Shown here in pieces: positions 41,414 to 48,918 of a stretch of DNA of 64,000 nt. Both the position numbers and the translations under genes were made by a program. The stretch comes from an uncultured Pelagibacteraceae bacterium (GTDB taxonomy: Bacteria > Pseudomonadota > Alphaproteobacteria > Pelagibacterales > Pelagibacteraceae), in the NCBI GenBank assembly GCA_902598655.1, contig CACKCQ010000003.1, positions 62,001-126,000 on the forward strand, given 5' to 3'. The stretch's first letter is position 1. Every line of letters starts with the position of its first letter. The notes under the pieces were generated by a model. The model was not told where the DNA came from and ran no database searches. It saw only the letters and a list, made by a program, of their open reading frames with translations.

Positions 41414-41972
41414 AGTATTAATAATTATTTTTTTGACATTTGCTAGTGTAGCCAAAGCAAGCAACAATAGTTTTGTAGGTGTAATTGGAGCTGCAATTGG
41501 AGATATAAAAAATCAAAAAAACGAGAGCCTCTCAAATGGCTCAAAAATTTTTTTTGGAGATACTATTATATCAAAAAGTAAATCAAATGCTCAAATATTA
41601 TTTCTTGATCAAACTGTATTAACTTTAGGTGAGGAAACAGAACTTACTATTGACGAATTTGTTTATGATCCAAATAGTCAAGACGGTTCTTTTGTTTCAA
41701 CTGTAAAAACAGGAACAGTTAAGTTCATTACTGGTCAGATAAGTAAAAAAAATCCTGATAATCTTGAGGTAAAAGTTCCAGCTGGTACTTTAGGAGCACG
41801 TGGTACAGAATTTGTTGTATTGTCAGAATCCAATAATGAAAGCACTGTTGTTTTATTAGGACCAGGTCCTAATAACACTTTAGGAATGATACCAGGAAAT
41901 TTAATATTATCTGATGGAGTAAATTCAGTTGATATAACAAATCCAGGATTTGAAGCGATGGTAAAAAATTAA
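41397..41972 (+). CDS. Secreted FecR-domain protein
   Basis: A 191-residue protein with a signal peptide (cleavage about residue 22, VAKA/SNN) and a FecR domain: FFGDTIISKSKSNAQILFLD, QTVLTLGEETELTIDEFVYD, GTVKFITGQISKK, VKVPAGTLGARGTEFVV. Classical FecR is an inner-membrane anti-sigma regulator; this one has no membrane helix after the signal peptide and no cytoplasmic sigma-binding tail, so it should be periplasmic or exported. I recall stand-alone FecR proteins of this sort beside CHASE2 sensors, which is the arrangement here. A ligand or partner role for the CHASE2 domain is plausible but unproven. Confidence 0.8.
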   Translation: MRYLSKVLIIIFLTFASVAKASNNSFVGVIGAAIGDIKNQKNESLSNGSKIFFGDTIISKSKSNAQILFLDQTVLTLGEETELTIDEFVYDPNSQDGSFVSTVKTGTVKFITGQISKKNPDNLEVKVPAGTLGARGTEFVVLSESNNESTVVLLGPGPNNTLGMIPGNLILSDGVNSVDITNPGFEAMVKN

Positions 41973-41975
41973 ATT

Positions 41976-43010
41976 ATGAAAATTTTATTTATAATAAAAT
42001 CGATTATTATTTATATAATCTTCAATTCCTATTCGTATGCCGTTGTATCAACTCCAACTCCAACGACAACTTTAAGTAAAATAGCAAATTCCATGAGTTA
42101 TTCAGCAAATAATACATCACAAAATGTTACAAGTAATACTAGTAGTACTACATCAAAATTAATAAATTCATCAAAATTAACTGCCGGCATTCAAAAGTCA
42201 GCTGAAAAATTTGGATTGACTATAGATGCTGATGCTGCAGCTATTGTTGCTAGCATCGATACTTCAAGTGTTGAGTCTATGTCAAAAGCACTTGCATCAT
42301 TAGAGGGTAATTATGCTCATTTGGATGATGACTATGTTCAAACAATTGATCAAGATACAATTATTTATGACAGTGACTGGGTAACATTAAGTAAAGTTAC
42401 TGGTGGATCCTTAAATTACACAAGCAATAACAATGTATTTAAATCAGGTGCATCTCAACAGGTTAGAGCTCAGGTATATGTTAATTTTAAAAAAAGAGAT
42501 ATTTTTGCCGATGTGGATACTAAAATCACAAGAGCTGTTGGAGCAGGAGGAAATTGGGATTCTACTGGGGGCACAGAAATTGCAACAAGTTGGAGAACAG
42601 GTACAGCAGCATTTACTGACCTACCTATAGTAGCAACTGATGACCAAAGAATAGGTGACGGCTGGGGATCATACGCTGCGGTATTTGCAGGAGAACATGA
42701 CAAATTTAGCACGATGAAGAAAAGTACTACAACTCTTCAAGATGCCTGCACACACTGTGATGCTGGAAGTTATTGGACTGTTAAGCAAAACCATATTGAA
42801 GAGTACAACAACAATGTAAATGACGCCAGTTCATATGGCTCTATATATTTTTATGGAAAGTTTACTACAGCATCAGAAGGTGCAGAAGGTGTTGGAAATT
42901 TTGCATTTGAAGGTGGCTTCACAGCTGACGGTGCTTCAGAACAAGAATTTGTAGAGTCTATTGAAAGATATGAAGCTACCGGTACACTCTCAGCAAAAGC
43001 TGCAGAATAA
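41976..43010 (+). CDS. Secreted protein of unknown function, possible exported cargo
   Basis: I do not recognise the family. The 344 residues have a signal peptide (to about residue 22, SYSYA), a Ser/Thr/Asn-rich low-complexity segment (about 25-65), a short helical region (KSAEKFGLTIDADAAAIVAS), and a beta-rich C-terminal half with GGSLNYTSNN, QVRAQVYVNFKKRDIFADVD and GVGNFAFEGGFTADG. The Gly-aromatic strand pattern is reminiscent of small beta-barrel domains of TbpB-like or FecR-linked surface proteins, but the match is weak. It has no lipobox. Two Cys (DACTHCDAG) may form a disulfide. It starts 3 bp after the FecR gene, so it belongs to the same operon. Confidence 0.7.
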   Translation: MKILFIIKSIIIYIIFNSYSYAVVSTPTPTTTLSKIANSMSYSANNTSQNVTSNTSSTTSKLINSSKLTAGIQKSAEKFGLTIDADAAAIVASIDTSSVESMSKALASLEGNYAHLDDDYVQTIDQDTIIYDSDWVTLSKVTGGSLNYTSNNNVFKSGASQQVRAQVYVNFKKRDIFADVDTKITRAVGAGGNWDSTGGTEIATSWRTGTAAFTDLPIVATDDQRIGDGWGSYAAVFAGEHDKFSTMKKSTTTLQDACTHCDAGSYWTVKQNHIEEYNNNVNDASSYGSIYFYGKFTTASEGAEGVGNFAFEGGFTADGASEQEFVESIERYEATGTLSAKAAE

Positions 43011-43017
43011 TATTAAA

Positions 43018-44307
43018 CTATTTTCCATCGATCACTACAATTGTTAGATCATCTTTTTGAATATGACCTGCATTAAGAATATCATCTATCATAGTCTTCA
43101 ATCTTTCATTAATAGGAGTTAATTGATATTTTTTTATGTAGTTTTCAAAGCCTTCAGATCCTAACATTTCGCCACTTGGATTTTTAATTTCTGTAATACC
43201 ATCAGTAAAAATATACATCGAACTGTTCTCAAATGACAATTTGTGTTCAGGATATTTTGTTTTAGGCATAACTCCTAAAGGAGGACCAGCTTCTGAAAAA
43301 TTACTAAATTTACCATCTGCAGATAAAATTAAAGGTGGTTCGTGTCCTGCACTTGAAAGAAGCAATTCTTTTTTGTTTGAATCATATATTCCAATTAGCA
43401 TCGTAACAAACATACCTCTTGAAATTGTCTCACATATCTCGTTATTTAATTGAAATAATAATTCTGATGCGGAAAAATTTGTTTTACTTAAACATCTATA
43501 CAGACTTGATGCTTTTGACATTAAAAGAGAAGATTTTATACCTTTCCCAGATACATCTGCCACACCAAATCCATATTTACCATCGCCCAAATCTGAAAAA
43601 TTATAAAAATCTCCAGAGACAACTTTTGCTGGAATATTTATTCCCGCAACTGGAAAGTTTTCATCTTTATTTTTGGACAATAGTGATTTTTGAATTTCCC
43701 CTACAATTTCTACTTCCTTTTGAATTTTATTTTTTTCTATCATTTCTTTTGCCATTTTTGCATTTCTAATAGCTAGTGCTGCTGGAGCTGATAGTGTTTC
43801 TAGTAATTTTCTATCATCCTCAATAAATAATTTGTCATTTGTTTTTTTGTTCAAGCAGTGAATTACACCTATACATTCATTAGCAGCAATTAATGGAGAG
43901 CATAGAACAGAGTATGTGTTAAAATTAGTTTTGTTATCTAAATCAAAATAAAACTCAGCTATTTCCCTTACATCTTTCCTTACATTACCGACACGAATAC
44001 ATTTTTTTTGTTCTACTGCTTTACCCATTACACCATCTTTTAAATCTAACTCATATTCATCAAGATAATTTTGATGAAGTGATGCAATACATTCAAACTT
44101 CTTCTTTTTTTCATTTATAAGAAAAATATTTGCGGCTTCAGCATTTAATCTAGCAATGATAACTTGTAGAGCTGTTTTAAGAGTATCATTTAAATCAAGA
44201 GAGACAGCAAATTCTTGATTCATTTTTGTAACAAGTTCTAAATCTTCATTTACTTGTGAAGCTTGTTTTTCTGGCTCAATAGGTTTTTTTGTTTTAAAAA
44301 GAAACAT
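43018..44307 (-). CDS. GAF domain-PP2C (SpoIIE/RsbU-type) phosphatase
   Basis: A cytoplasmic 429-residue phosphatase with no membrane helix. An N-terminal helix (about 20-45) leads into a GAF domain (about 45-190: AEAANIFLINEKKKKFECIAS, GVMGKAVEQKKCIRVGNV, CSPLIAANECIGVIHCLN), a coiled linker, and PP2C (about 225-428) with AKVVSGDFYNFSDLG, GVADVSGKGIKSSLLMSKASS, SSAGHEPPLIL and YIFTDGITEIKNPSGE. It converges on the CHASE2 operon with 7 bp between stops. Its catalytic domain resembles that of the CHASE2 phosphatase, so the pair may share a substrate, one reading an envelope signal and the other a cytoplasmic ligand. Confidence 0.9.
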   Translation of the reverse strand: MFLFKTKKPIEPEKQASQVNEDLELVTKMNQEFAVSLDLNDTLKTALQVIIARLNAEAANIFLINEKKKKFECIASLHQNYLDEYELDLKDGVMGKAVEQKKCIRVGNVRKDVREIAEFYFDLDNKTNFNTYSVLCSPLIAANECIGVIHCLNKKTNDKLFIEDDRKLLETLSAPAALAIRNAKMAKEMIEKNKIQKEVEIVGEIQKSLLSKNKDENFPVAGINIPAKVVSGDFYNFSDLGDGKYGFGVADVSGKGIKSSLLMSKASSLYRCLSKTNFSASELLFQLNNEICETISRGMFVTMLIGIYDSNKKELLLSSAGHEPPLILSADGKFSNFSEAGPPLGVMPKTKYPEHKLSFENSSMYIFTDGITEIKNPSGEMLGSEGFENYIKKYQLTPINERLKTMIDDILNAGHIQKDDLTIVVIDGK

Positions 44308-44320
44308 TTATTTATCTAGT

Positions 44321-44350
44321 ATTTTAAGCAATTTTTGATAAATTTTTCAA
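44321..44350 (-). promoter_or_regulatory. Candidate promoter of the GAF-PP2C gene
   Basis: On the minus strand TTGAAA, 18 bp, TAAAAT, with 13 bp to the ATG. It lies in the 168-bp divergent gap to the prepilin peptidase gene. On the plus side of that gap, TTCAATATT (44414-44422) and AATATTTGAA (44433-44442) form an imperfect inverted repeat, and TTGAAT (44438) with TTTAAT (44462) could be the pilD promoter. Confidence 0.33.
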
Positions 44351-44475
44351 TCATGGAGATTATCATTAATAGCCCCAATTTATATATCCATCTGTACGAC
44401 GCAGTCTTATTTGTTCAATATTTAGTTGATGGAATATTTGAATTTTCCTCTAATATTAAATTTTAATACATCTTT

Positions 44476-45234
44476 GTGGATATAATCTTTTTTATTGTCA
44501 TAGGAGGTTTATGGGGCAGTTTTGCCAACGTCTGCATATACAGATTACCAATTAACAAAAATATAGCACTTGGTAGATCGTATTGTACAAATTGTAAAAA
44601 AAAAATATCTTGGTTTGATAATATTCCAGTTTTATCTTATTTAATATTAAGATCTAAATGTAGAAATTGTAGAAAAAAAATTTCTTTTCAATATTTTCTT
44701 GTTGAACTTCTTAGCATATTAAATTTCACAGTAATCTATTTATTATTTGGTATTACTTTGACAACTATACTGCTTATAATTTTAAGCTTAGCATTTCTAA
44801 TAATATTCTTTATAGATTTGAAACATTATATAATACCAAATTCCATAACTTATCCTATGATGATTTTAGGTTTTATTAAATCGTTTGATCCAAATTTAAA
44901 TTCCATCTTTCCAAATTATATTAATTCATTGATAGGAGGAATTTTCGGATATGCAATGATTTGGTCAATTATTTATTTTTATAAACAAATAAAAAAGAAA
45001 GATGGTATGGGATTAGGTGATGCAAAACTTTTTGCAGTTATAGGTTTTTGGTTTGGGTGGATTTCAATTCCATTTATAATCTTTCTCTCTTCAATTATTG
45101 CTCTTATTTATGTGTTACCAGACTTGCTTAAAAATTCAAAAAAAATGTCATCGCAAATACCTTTTGGTCCATTTATAATTATAGGGACAATTTTTTATTT
45201 GGTATTTCAAGACTATTTTGTACAATTGATATAA
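44476..45234 (+). CDS. pilD: Prepilin leader peptidase/N-methyltransferase
   Basis: Cleaves and N-methylates type IV prepilins at the inner membrane. The 252 residues start at GTG and show WGSFANVCIYRLP, the zinc-type cysteine pairs CTNCKKKI and CRNCRKKIS in the cytoplasmic loop, and the two catalytic aspartates in FIIFFIDLKHYIIPN and GMGLGDAKLFAVIG, between about seven membrane helices. Its substrates are very likely the FimT, PilV, PilW and PilX prepilins 12 kb downstream and the major pilin encoded elsewhere. The MoxR gene follows after 15 bp. Confidence 0.94.
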   Translation: MDIIFFIVIGGLWGSFANVCIYRLPINKNIALGRSYCTNCKKKISWFDNIPVLSYLILRSKCRNCRKKISFQYFLVELLSILNFTVIYLLFGITLTTILLIILSLAFLIIFFIDLKHYIIPNSITYPMMILGFIKSFDPNLNSIFPNYINSLIGGIFGYAMIWSIIYFYKQIKKKDGMGLGDAKLFAVIGFWFGWISIPFIIFLSSIIALIYVLPDLLKNSKKMSSQIPFGPFIIIGTIFYLVFQDYFVQLI

Positions 45235-45249
45235 ATTAAAATATTAGCC

Positions 45250-46131
45250 ATGTTTGAAAATGTAATCACAAATACTTCAAAAATAATAATTGGTAATACG
45301 GATAGAATTAAACTTGCGTTGGCTGCAATAATTTCCGAGGGAAGTATATTAATTGAAGATTATCCAGGTTCAGGCAAAACAACATTTGCAAAAGCACTTA
45401 CATTAAATTTAGGATTAAATTTTAAAAGAATTCAGTTCACATCTGATTTATTACCAAGTGATATATTAGGATTTAATGTTTTATCCAATGACAAAATAAA
45501 TTTTCAGCAAGGACCAATATTTACAAATATCGTTTTAGCAGATGAACTTAATAGAGGCAGTCCAAAATCACAAAGTGCTTTTCTGGAAGCCATGGAAGAA
45601 AAAAAAGTTTCTATAGATGGCGAAAGTCATTCCTTACCTGAGCCATTTTTTGTAATCGCAACGCAGAATCCTATGGACACTTCAGGAACAAGTTTATTAC
45701 CAGATTCGCAACTAGATCGATTTATGATTTCTTACTCCTTATCTGAATTGAGCGAGAATGATAAAATAAATATGCTAAAACAGGATGTTGAGTTGACCAA
45801 TGGAAAAACAAGTCATTTAGATTGGGACGAGATCAAAATAAAAAAAAATAAAATTACAGTTAAAGAAGAAATTTATAAATACGTATTAGAGATTGAGCAG
45901 ATTATAAAAACACTAGAGCAAAAAATTTATCTTTCTGCAAGATGTATGAAGCAAATTATAAATCTAGCTAAAGGATGGGCTATTATTAATGGAAAAGATT
46001 ATGTCACACATCAAGATATAAAAGATACATTGCCTTTTATATTGAGGCACAGAATAAGATTTCTAAATCAAGAGGATAAATTCGAATTTGTTAATAAAGA
46101 AATACTTGAAAAAATTAGCATAATTGGATGA
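45250..46131 (+). CDS. MoxR-family AAA+ ATPase
   Basis: MoxR ATPases act as chaperones for activating or assembling proteins, often encoded with DUF58 and transglutaminase-like proteins as here. The 293 residues have Walker A EDYPGSGKTTFAKAL, RIQFTSDLLPSDILGFNV, Walker B NIVLADELNRGSPKSQSAFLEAM, the sensor-1 ATQNP, and the DSQLDRFM arginine-finger region. It overlaps the DUF58 gene by 4 bp. The client is unknown. Confidence 0.93.
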   Translation: MFENVITNTSKIIIGNTDRIKLALAAIISEGSILIEDYPGSGKTTFAKALTLNLGLNFKRIQFTSDLLPSDILGFNVLSNDKINFQQGPIFTNIVLADELNRGSPKSQSAFLEAMEEKKVSIDGESHSLPEPFFVIATQNPMDTSGTSLLPDSQLDRFMISYSLSELSENDKINMLKQDVELTNGKTSHLDWDEIKIKKNKITVKEEIYKYVLEIEQIIKTLEQKIYLSARCMKQIINLAKGWAIINGKDYVTHQDIKDTLPFILRHRIRFLNQEDKFEFVNKEILEKISIIG

Positions 46132-47036
46132 AAATACAAAGTATTCAAAGAATTTCTAACTTTTTTGAATTTAATTTAAAAAATAAAACAAAAATTTATA
46201 TTTATCCAAACCTCAATGGTATTGGGCTTGGGCTGTTTATTTTCTTTTGTTTTCTAATATCAGTATTTTATGAAAATAATTCTGCATTATTGATATCAAT
46301 AATCATATTCTTTATTTTTTTTATCTCGATTTTTGTATCTCATCAGAATATTAATAGTTTAAATCTAAATCATAACCAAAATTTTGTTATTGAAGCTGGA
46401 AAATCTGAAATAATAAATTTACAAATTATTAATCTGTCTAACGAAAAAAAATTAAATATTGATGTTGATTATAACAAACAGACTATAGGCAACTACAATT
46501 TTAATAAAAAAGTTAATACTGTCCGTCTAAAATATTTCAATAAACAAAGAGGAAAATATTGTCTAGATAAAATAATACTTAAATCAATTTATCCTTTTGG
46601 TGTTATTAGAACAAAAGTTCCACTTATATCTAAATCAGAAATATATATTCACCCAACAAAAATTAGACCAAACGATAAAATATTAAATGAGTTCCAAATC
46701 AATAAACTAAAAAATGCAGATGAATTTGATGGGTTAGATGATTATAAATATGGTGATAGTTATTCCAAAATAGCTTGGAAAAAATCCTCAGGCAAGAATA
46801 AATATGTCAAAGTCTTCAGTGATGTTGAAAAGCAATCACATTTTATTTTAAACTTAAATAAATACGAAGAAATTAATTTTGAACTGTTATTAGGTTATGC
46901 TGTATATATTATACACTATTTTTTTGATAACAAAAAAAAACTTATCATAAAACATAGAAATAATGTATTTGAATTAAACAGTAGTCAAAATTCATTAAAT
47001 AAAATTCTTAAATATTTGTCAAATGTTGAAAAATAA
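46128..47036 (+). CDS. DUF58 membrane protein
   Basis: Partner of MoxR in a widespread but poorly understood set. The 302 residues have two adjacent N-terminal membrane helices (about 31-65), a beta-sandwich-like region, and the DUF58 core DEFDGLDDYKYGDSYSKIAWKKSSG, in which Asp, Tyr and the AWK-like block are conserved. The von Willebrand-like C-terminal part is short. It overlaps MoxR by 4 bp and the transglutaminase gene by 14 bp. DUF58 core spans about residues 198-222. Confidence 0.87.
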   Translation: MKIQSIQRISNFFEFNLKNKTKIYIYPNLNGIGLGLFIFFCFLISVFYENNSALLISIIIFFIFFISIFVSHQNINSLNLNHNQNFVIEAGKSEIINLQIINLSNEKKLNIDVDYNKQTIGNYNFNKKVNTVRLKYFNKQRGKYCLDKIILKSIYPFGVIRTKVPLISKSEIYIHPTKIRPNDKILNEFQINKLKNADEFDGLDDYKYGDSYSKIAWKKSSGKNKYVKVFSDVEKQSHFILNLNKYEEINFELLLGYAVYIIHYFFDNKKKLIIKHRNNVFELNSSQNSLNKILKYLSNVEK

Positions 47037-48918
47037 TTTTTTGAATATTTCATACTTAACATTTATTACTTTATTCATAAGTATCCTAAGTCTATCAAGT
47101 GACCTAATATTTAGTATTAAAATATTTTGGTTCATTTTATTTATAGTAAGTCTATTTCTATTAAAAATTAAATTAAAATTTAAAAGTTTATTAATTGGAG
47201 CTATTGCATTATCAGCGCTCTATATTCAATTAATTTTAAATCAGTATGTAATGTCAGAAGAATTTTTTATTAATTGTCTAGGAGTATTAATTATAATTAA
47301 ATTTTCAGAATTAAATGATAAAAATAATTTACTCTCTTTTAATCTAATTTGTATTGTGATTGCAATTGCTAGTTTAATTAAAGGACAAGACATTATTAGC
47401 ACACTAACATCTATAGCTTTAGTAATTTTGATTGTTGTTAATATGTATTTAATTCAGCAAAAAGAAATTTTAGATTTAAACTTAAAAAATATATTTAAAT
47501 ATTTAGGTTTTGGATTAAGTATTTTTCCTTTTATTATAATTTTTTATTTAATATTTCCCCGAGCAGAAATAAATTTTAAAATATTTGACCAATCTACAAG
47601 CTCTTTAGGTATTCCAGATACAATAAATCTTGGTTCTTTTAGTGAATTTTCAAACTCTGAAGAAGAAATATTTAAGTTGATTAATAATAATTATAAAAAA
47701 GAGGACTTATATTTTAGGGTAAAAGTATTTGATTTTATTGAGGATAACAAATCTTGGAGACCTTCGTCTGGATATTACTTATTTAACCAATTTAAAAATT
47801 CATTAAAAATTAACGATAAACAAAATCTAAATGAAAGTTATGAAATTATTTTAGAACCATATAAAAAGAAATGGATACCTAGTTTAAAAAATTCGAAAAT
47901 AGCATCAAACTTTACAGAAATTTCTGAAGATTACTTTAACCAAACATTTATAAGCAGAAACTTAATTGATAGAAATAAACAAGTAAGATTTGAAAAAATT
48001 AAAACAAATATTTCTTTAGGTGAAGATTTAAGAAATTACTATGTATCAACTCCAAAAAATATTTCATATAAGTTAAAGAAATGGGTTTCGGAAAATAATA
48101 ATTCAACCCAAATAGAGTTTCTTAATAAAATTTATAAAAGATTTTCCAAAGGCGATTATTATTATAATTTAAATCCTCAAAATATTATTGGTAATGATTA
48201 CGAAAGTTTTTTCTTTGATATCAAAGAAGGTTATTGCGAACATTATGCTGCAACGTTTGTATTACTTGCAAGATTAGCAAATATTCCAAGTAGAATTGTT
48301 ACTGGTTATTATGGAGGAGAATTAAATGATGTTGGTAATTTTTACAGCTTTAAACAAAAGGATACTCATGCCTGGGCTGAGATATGGCTTGAAGATAAAG
48401 GTTGGGTTAGAATTGATCCTACTAAAGCTATACCTGATGAAAATGTTAAAAATACACTAAATAATGTAATTAATTATGAAGATTTAAATTCAAAGAGTTT
48501 ATTTTCTTCAAAATATTTTCAAAGAATATCCTATTATTTTAGTTATGTTGATTTCATTTGGACTAAACATTTGCTGTCATATGATAACGAAGAAAGGAAA
48601 AATTTTATCAAAAATATATTAAATTTTAATTTTTCAAAAATATTTGTTTGGATCTTTGCTCCAATTATATTCTTTATTTTGATAAAAATAATTTTCTATA
48701 TTAATAGTAAGAACTTAATGAAATTATATTTATATTTGCTTCTAATAGGAAAAAAAAAAAAATTAGGAATATTAAAATCAGATACTTTAGAAGAAACTTT
48801 TAATAAATTTAATGAAAACGAAAAAATTAAATATAGACAATTTTTTCAAGCTTACGAAATTAACAAATATTCTAGAAAAAATTTTAGTATTATTGAAACT
48901 TTAAGATTAATTTTCTAA
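47023..48918 (+). CDS. Membrane transglutaminase-like protein (TgpA/DUF3488 type)
   Basis: Combines membrane helices with a periplasmic transglutaminase-like fold. The 631 residues have six or so N-terminal helices (1-180), then a periplasmic domain with a papain-like triad: Cys405 in EGYCEHYAATF, His449 in KDTHAWAEIW, Asp465 in VRIDPTKAI, followed by a helix at about 547-565 and a short cytoplasmic tail. This closes the MoxR-DUF58-TgpA set. TgpA is essential in Pseudomonas aeruginosa, but its substrate is not established. Its 3' end overlaps the convergent autotransporter-like gene by 12 bp. Confidence 0.9.
   Translation: MLKNNFLNISYLTFITLFISILSLSSDLIFSIKIFWFILFIVSLFLLKIKLKFKSLLIGAIALSALYIQLILNQYVMSEEFFINCLGVLIIIKFSELNDKNNLLSFNLICIVIAIASLIKGQDIISTLTSIALVILIVVNMYLIQQKEILDLNLKNIFKYLGFGLSIFPFIIIFYLIFPRAEINFKIFDQSTSSLGIPDTINLGSFSEFSNSEEEIFKLINNNYKKEDLYFRVKVFDFIEDNKSWRPSSGYYLFNQFKNSLKINDKQNLNESYEIILEPYKKKWIPSLKNSKIASNFTEISEDYFNQTFISRNLIDRNKQVRFEKIKTNISLGEDLRNYYVSTPKNISYKLKKWVSENNNSTQIEFLNKIYKRFSKGDYYYNLNPQNIIGNDYESFFFDIKEGYCEHYAATFVLLARLANIPSRIVTGYYGGELNDVGNFYSFKQKDTHAWAEIWLEDKGWVRIDPTKAIPDENVKNTLNNVINYEDLNSKSLFSSKYFQRISYYFSYVDFIWTKHLLSYDNEERKNFIKNILNFNFSKIFVWIFAPIIFFILIKIIFYINSKNLMKLYLYLLLIGKKKKLGILKSDTLEETFNKFNENEKIKYRQFFQAYEINKYSRKNFSIIETLRLIF

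Noticed and set aside
43241-43769. Plus-strand frames opposite the GAF-PP2C phosphatase
   Set aside because: Shadows of a gene with visible catalytic motifs; no ribosome-binding site or family match.
44308-44475. Small RNA gene in the 168-bp gap before pilD
   Set aside because: One imperfect inverted repeat and promoter-like boxes are present, but no T-run terminator or recognisable RNA family.
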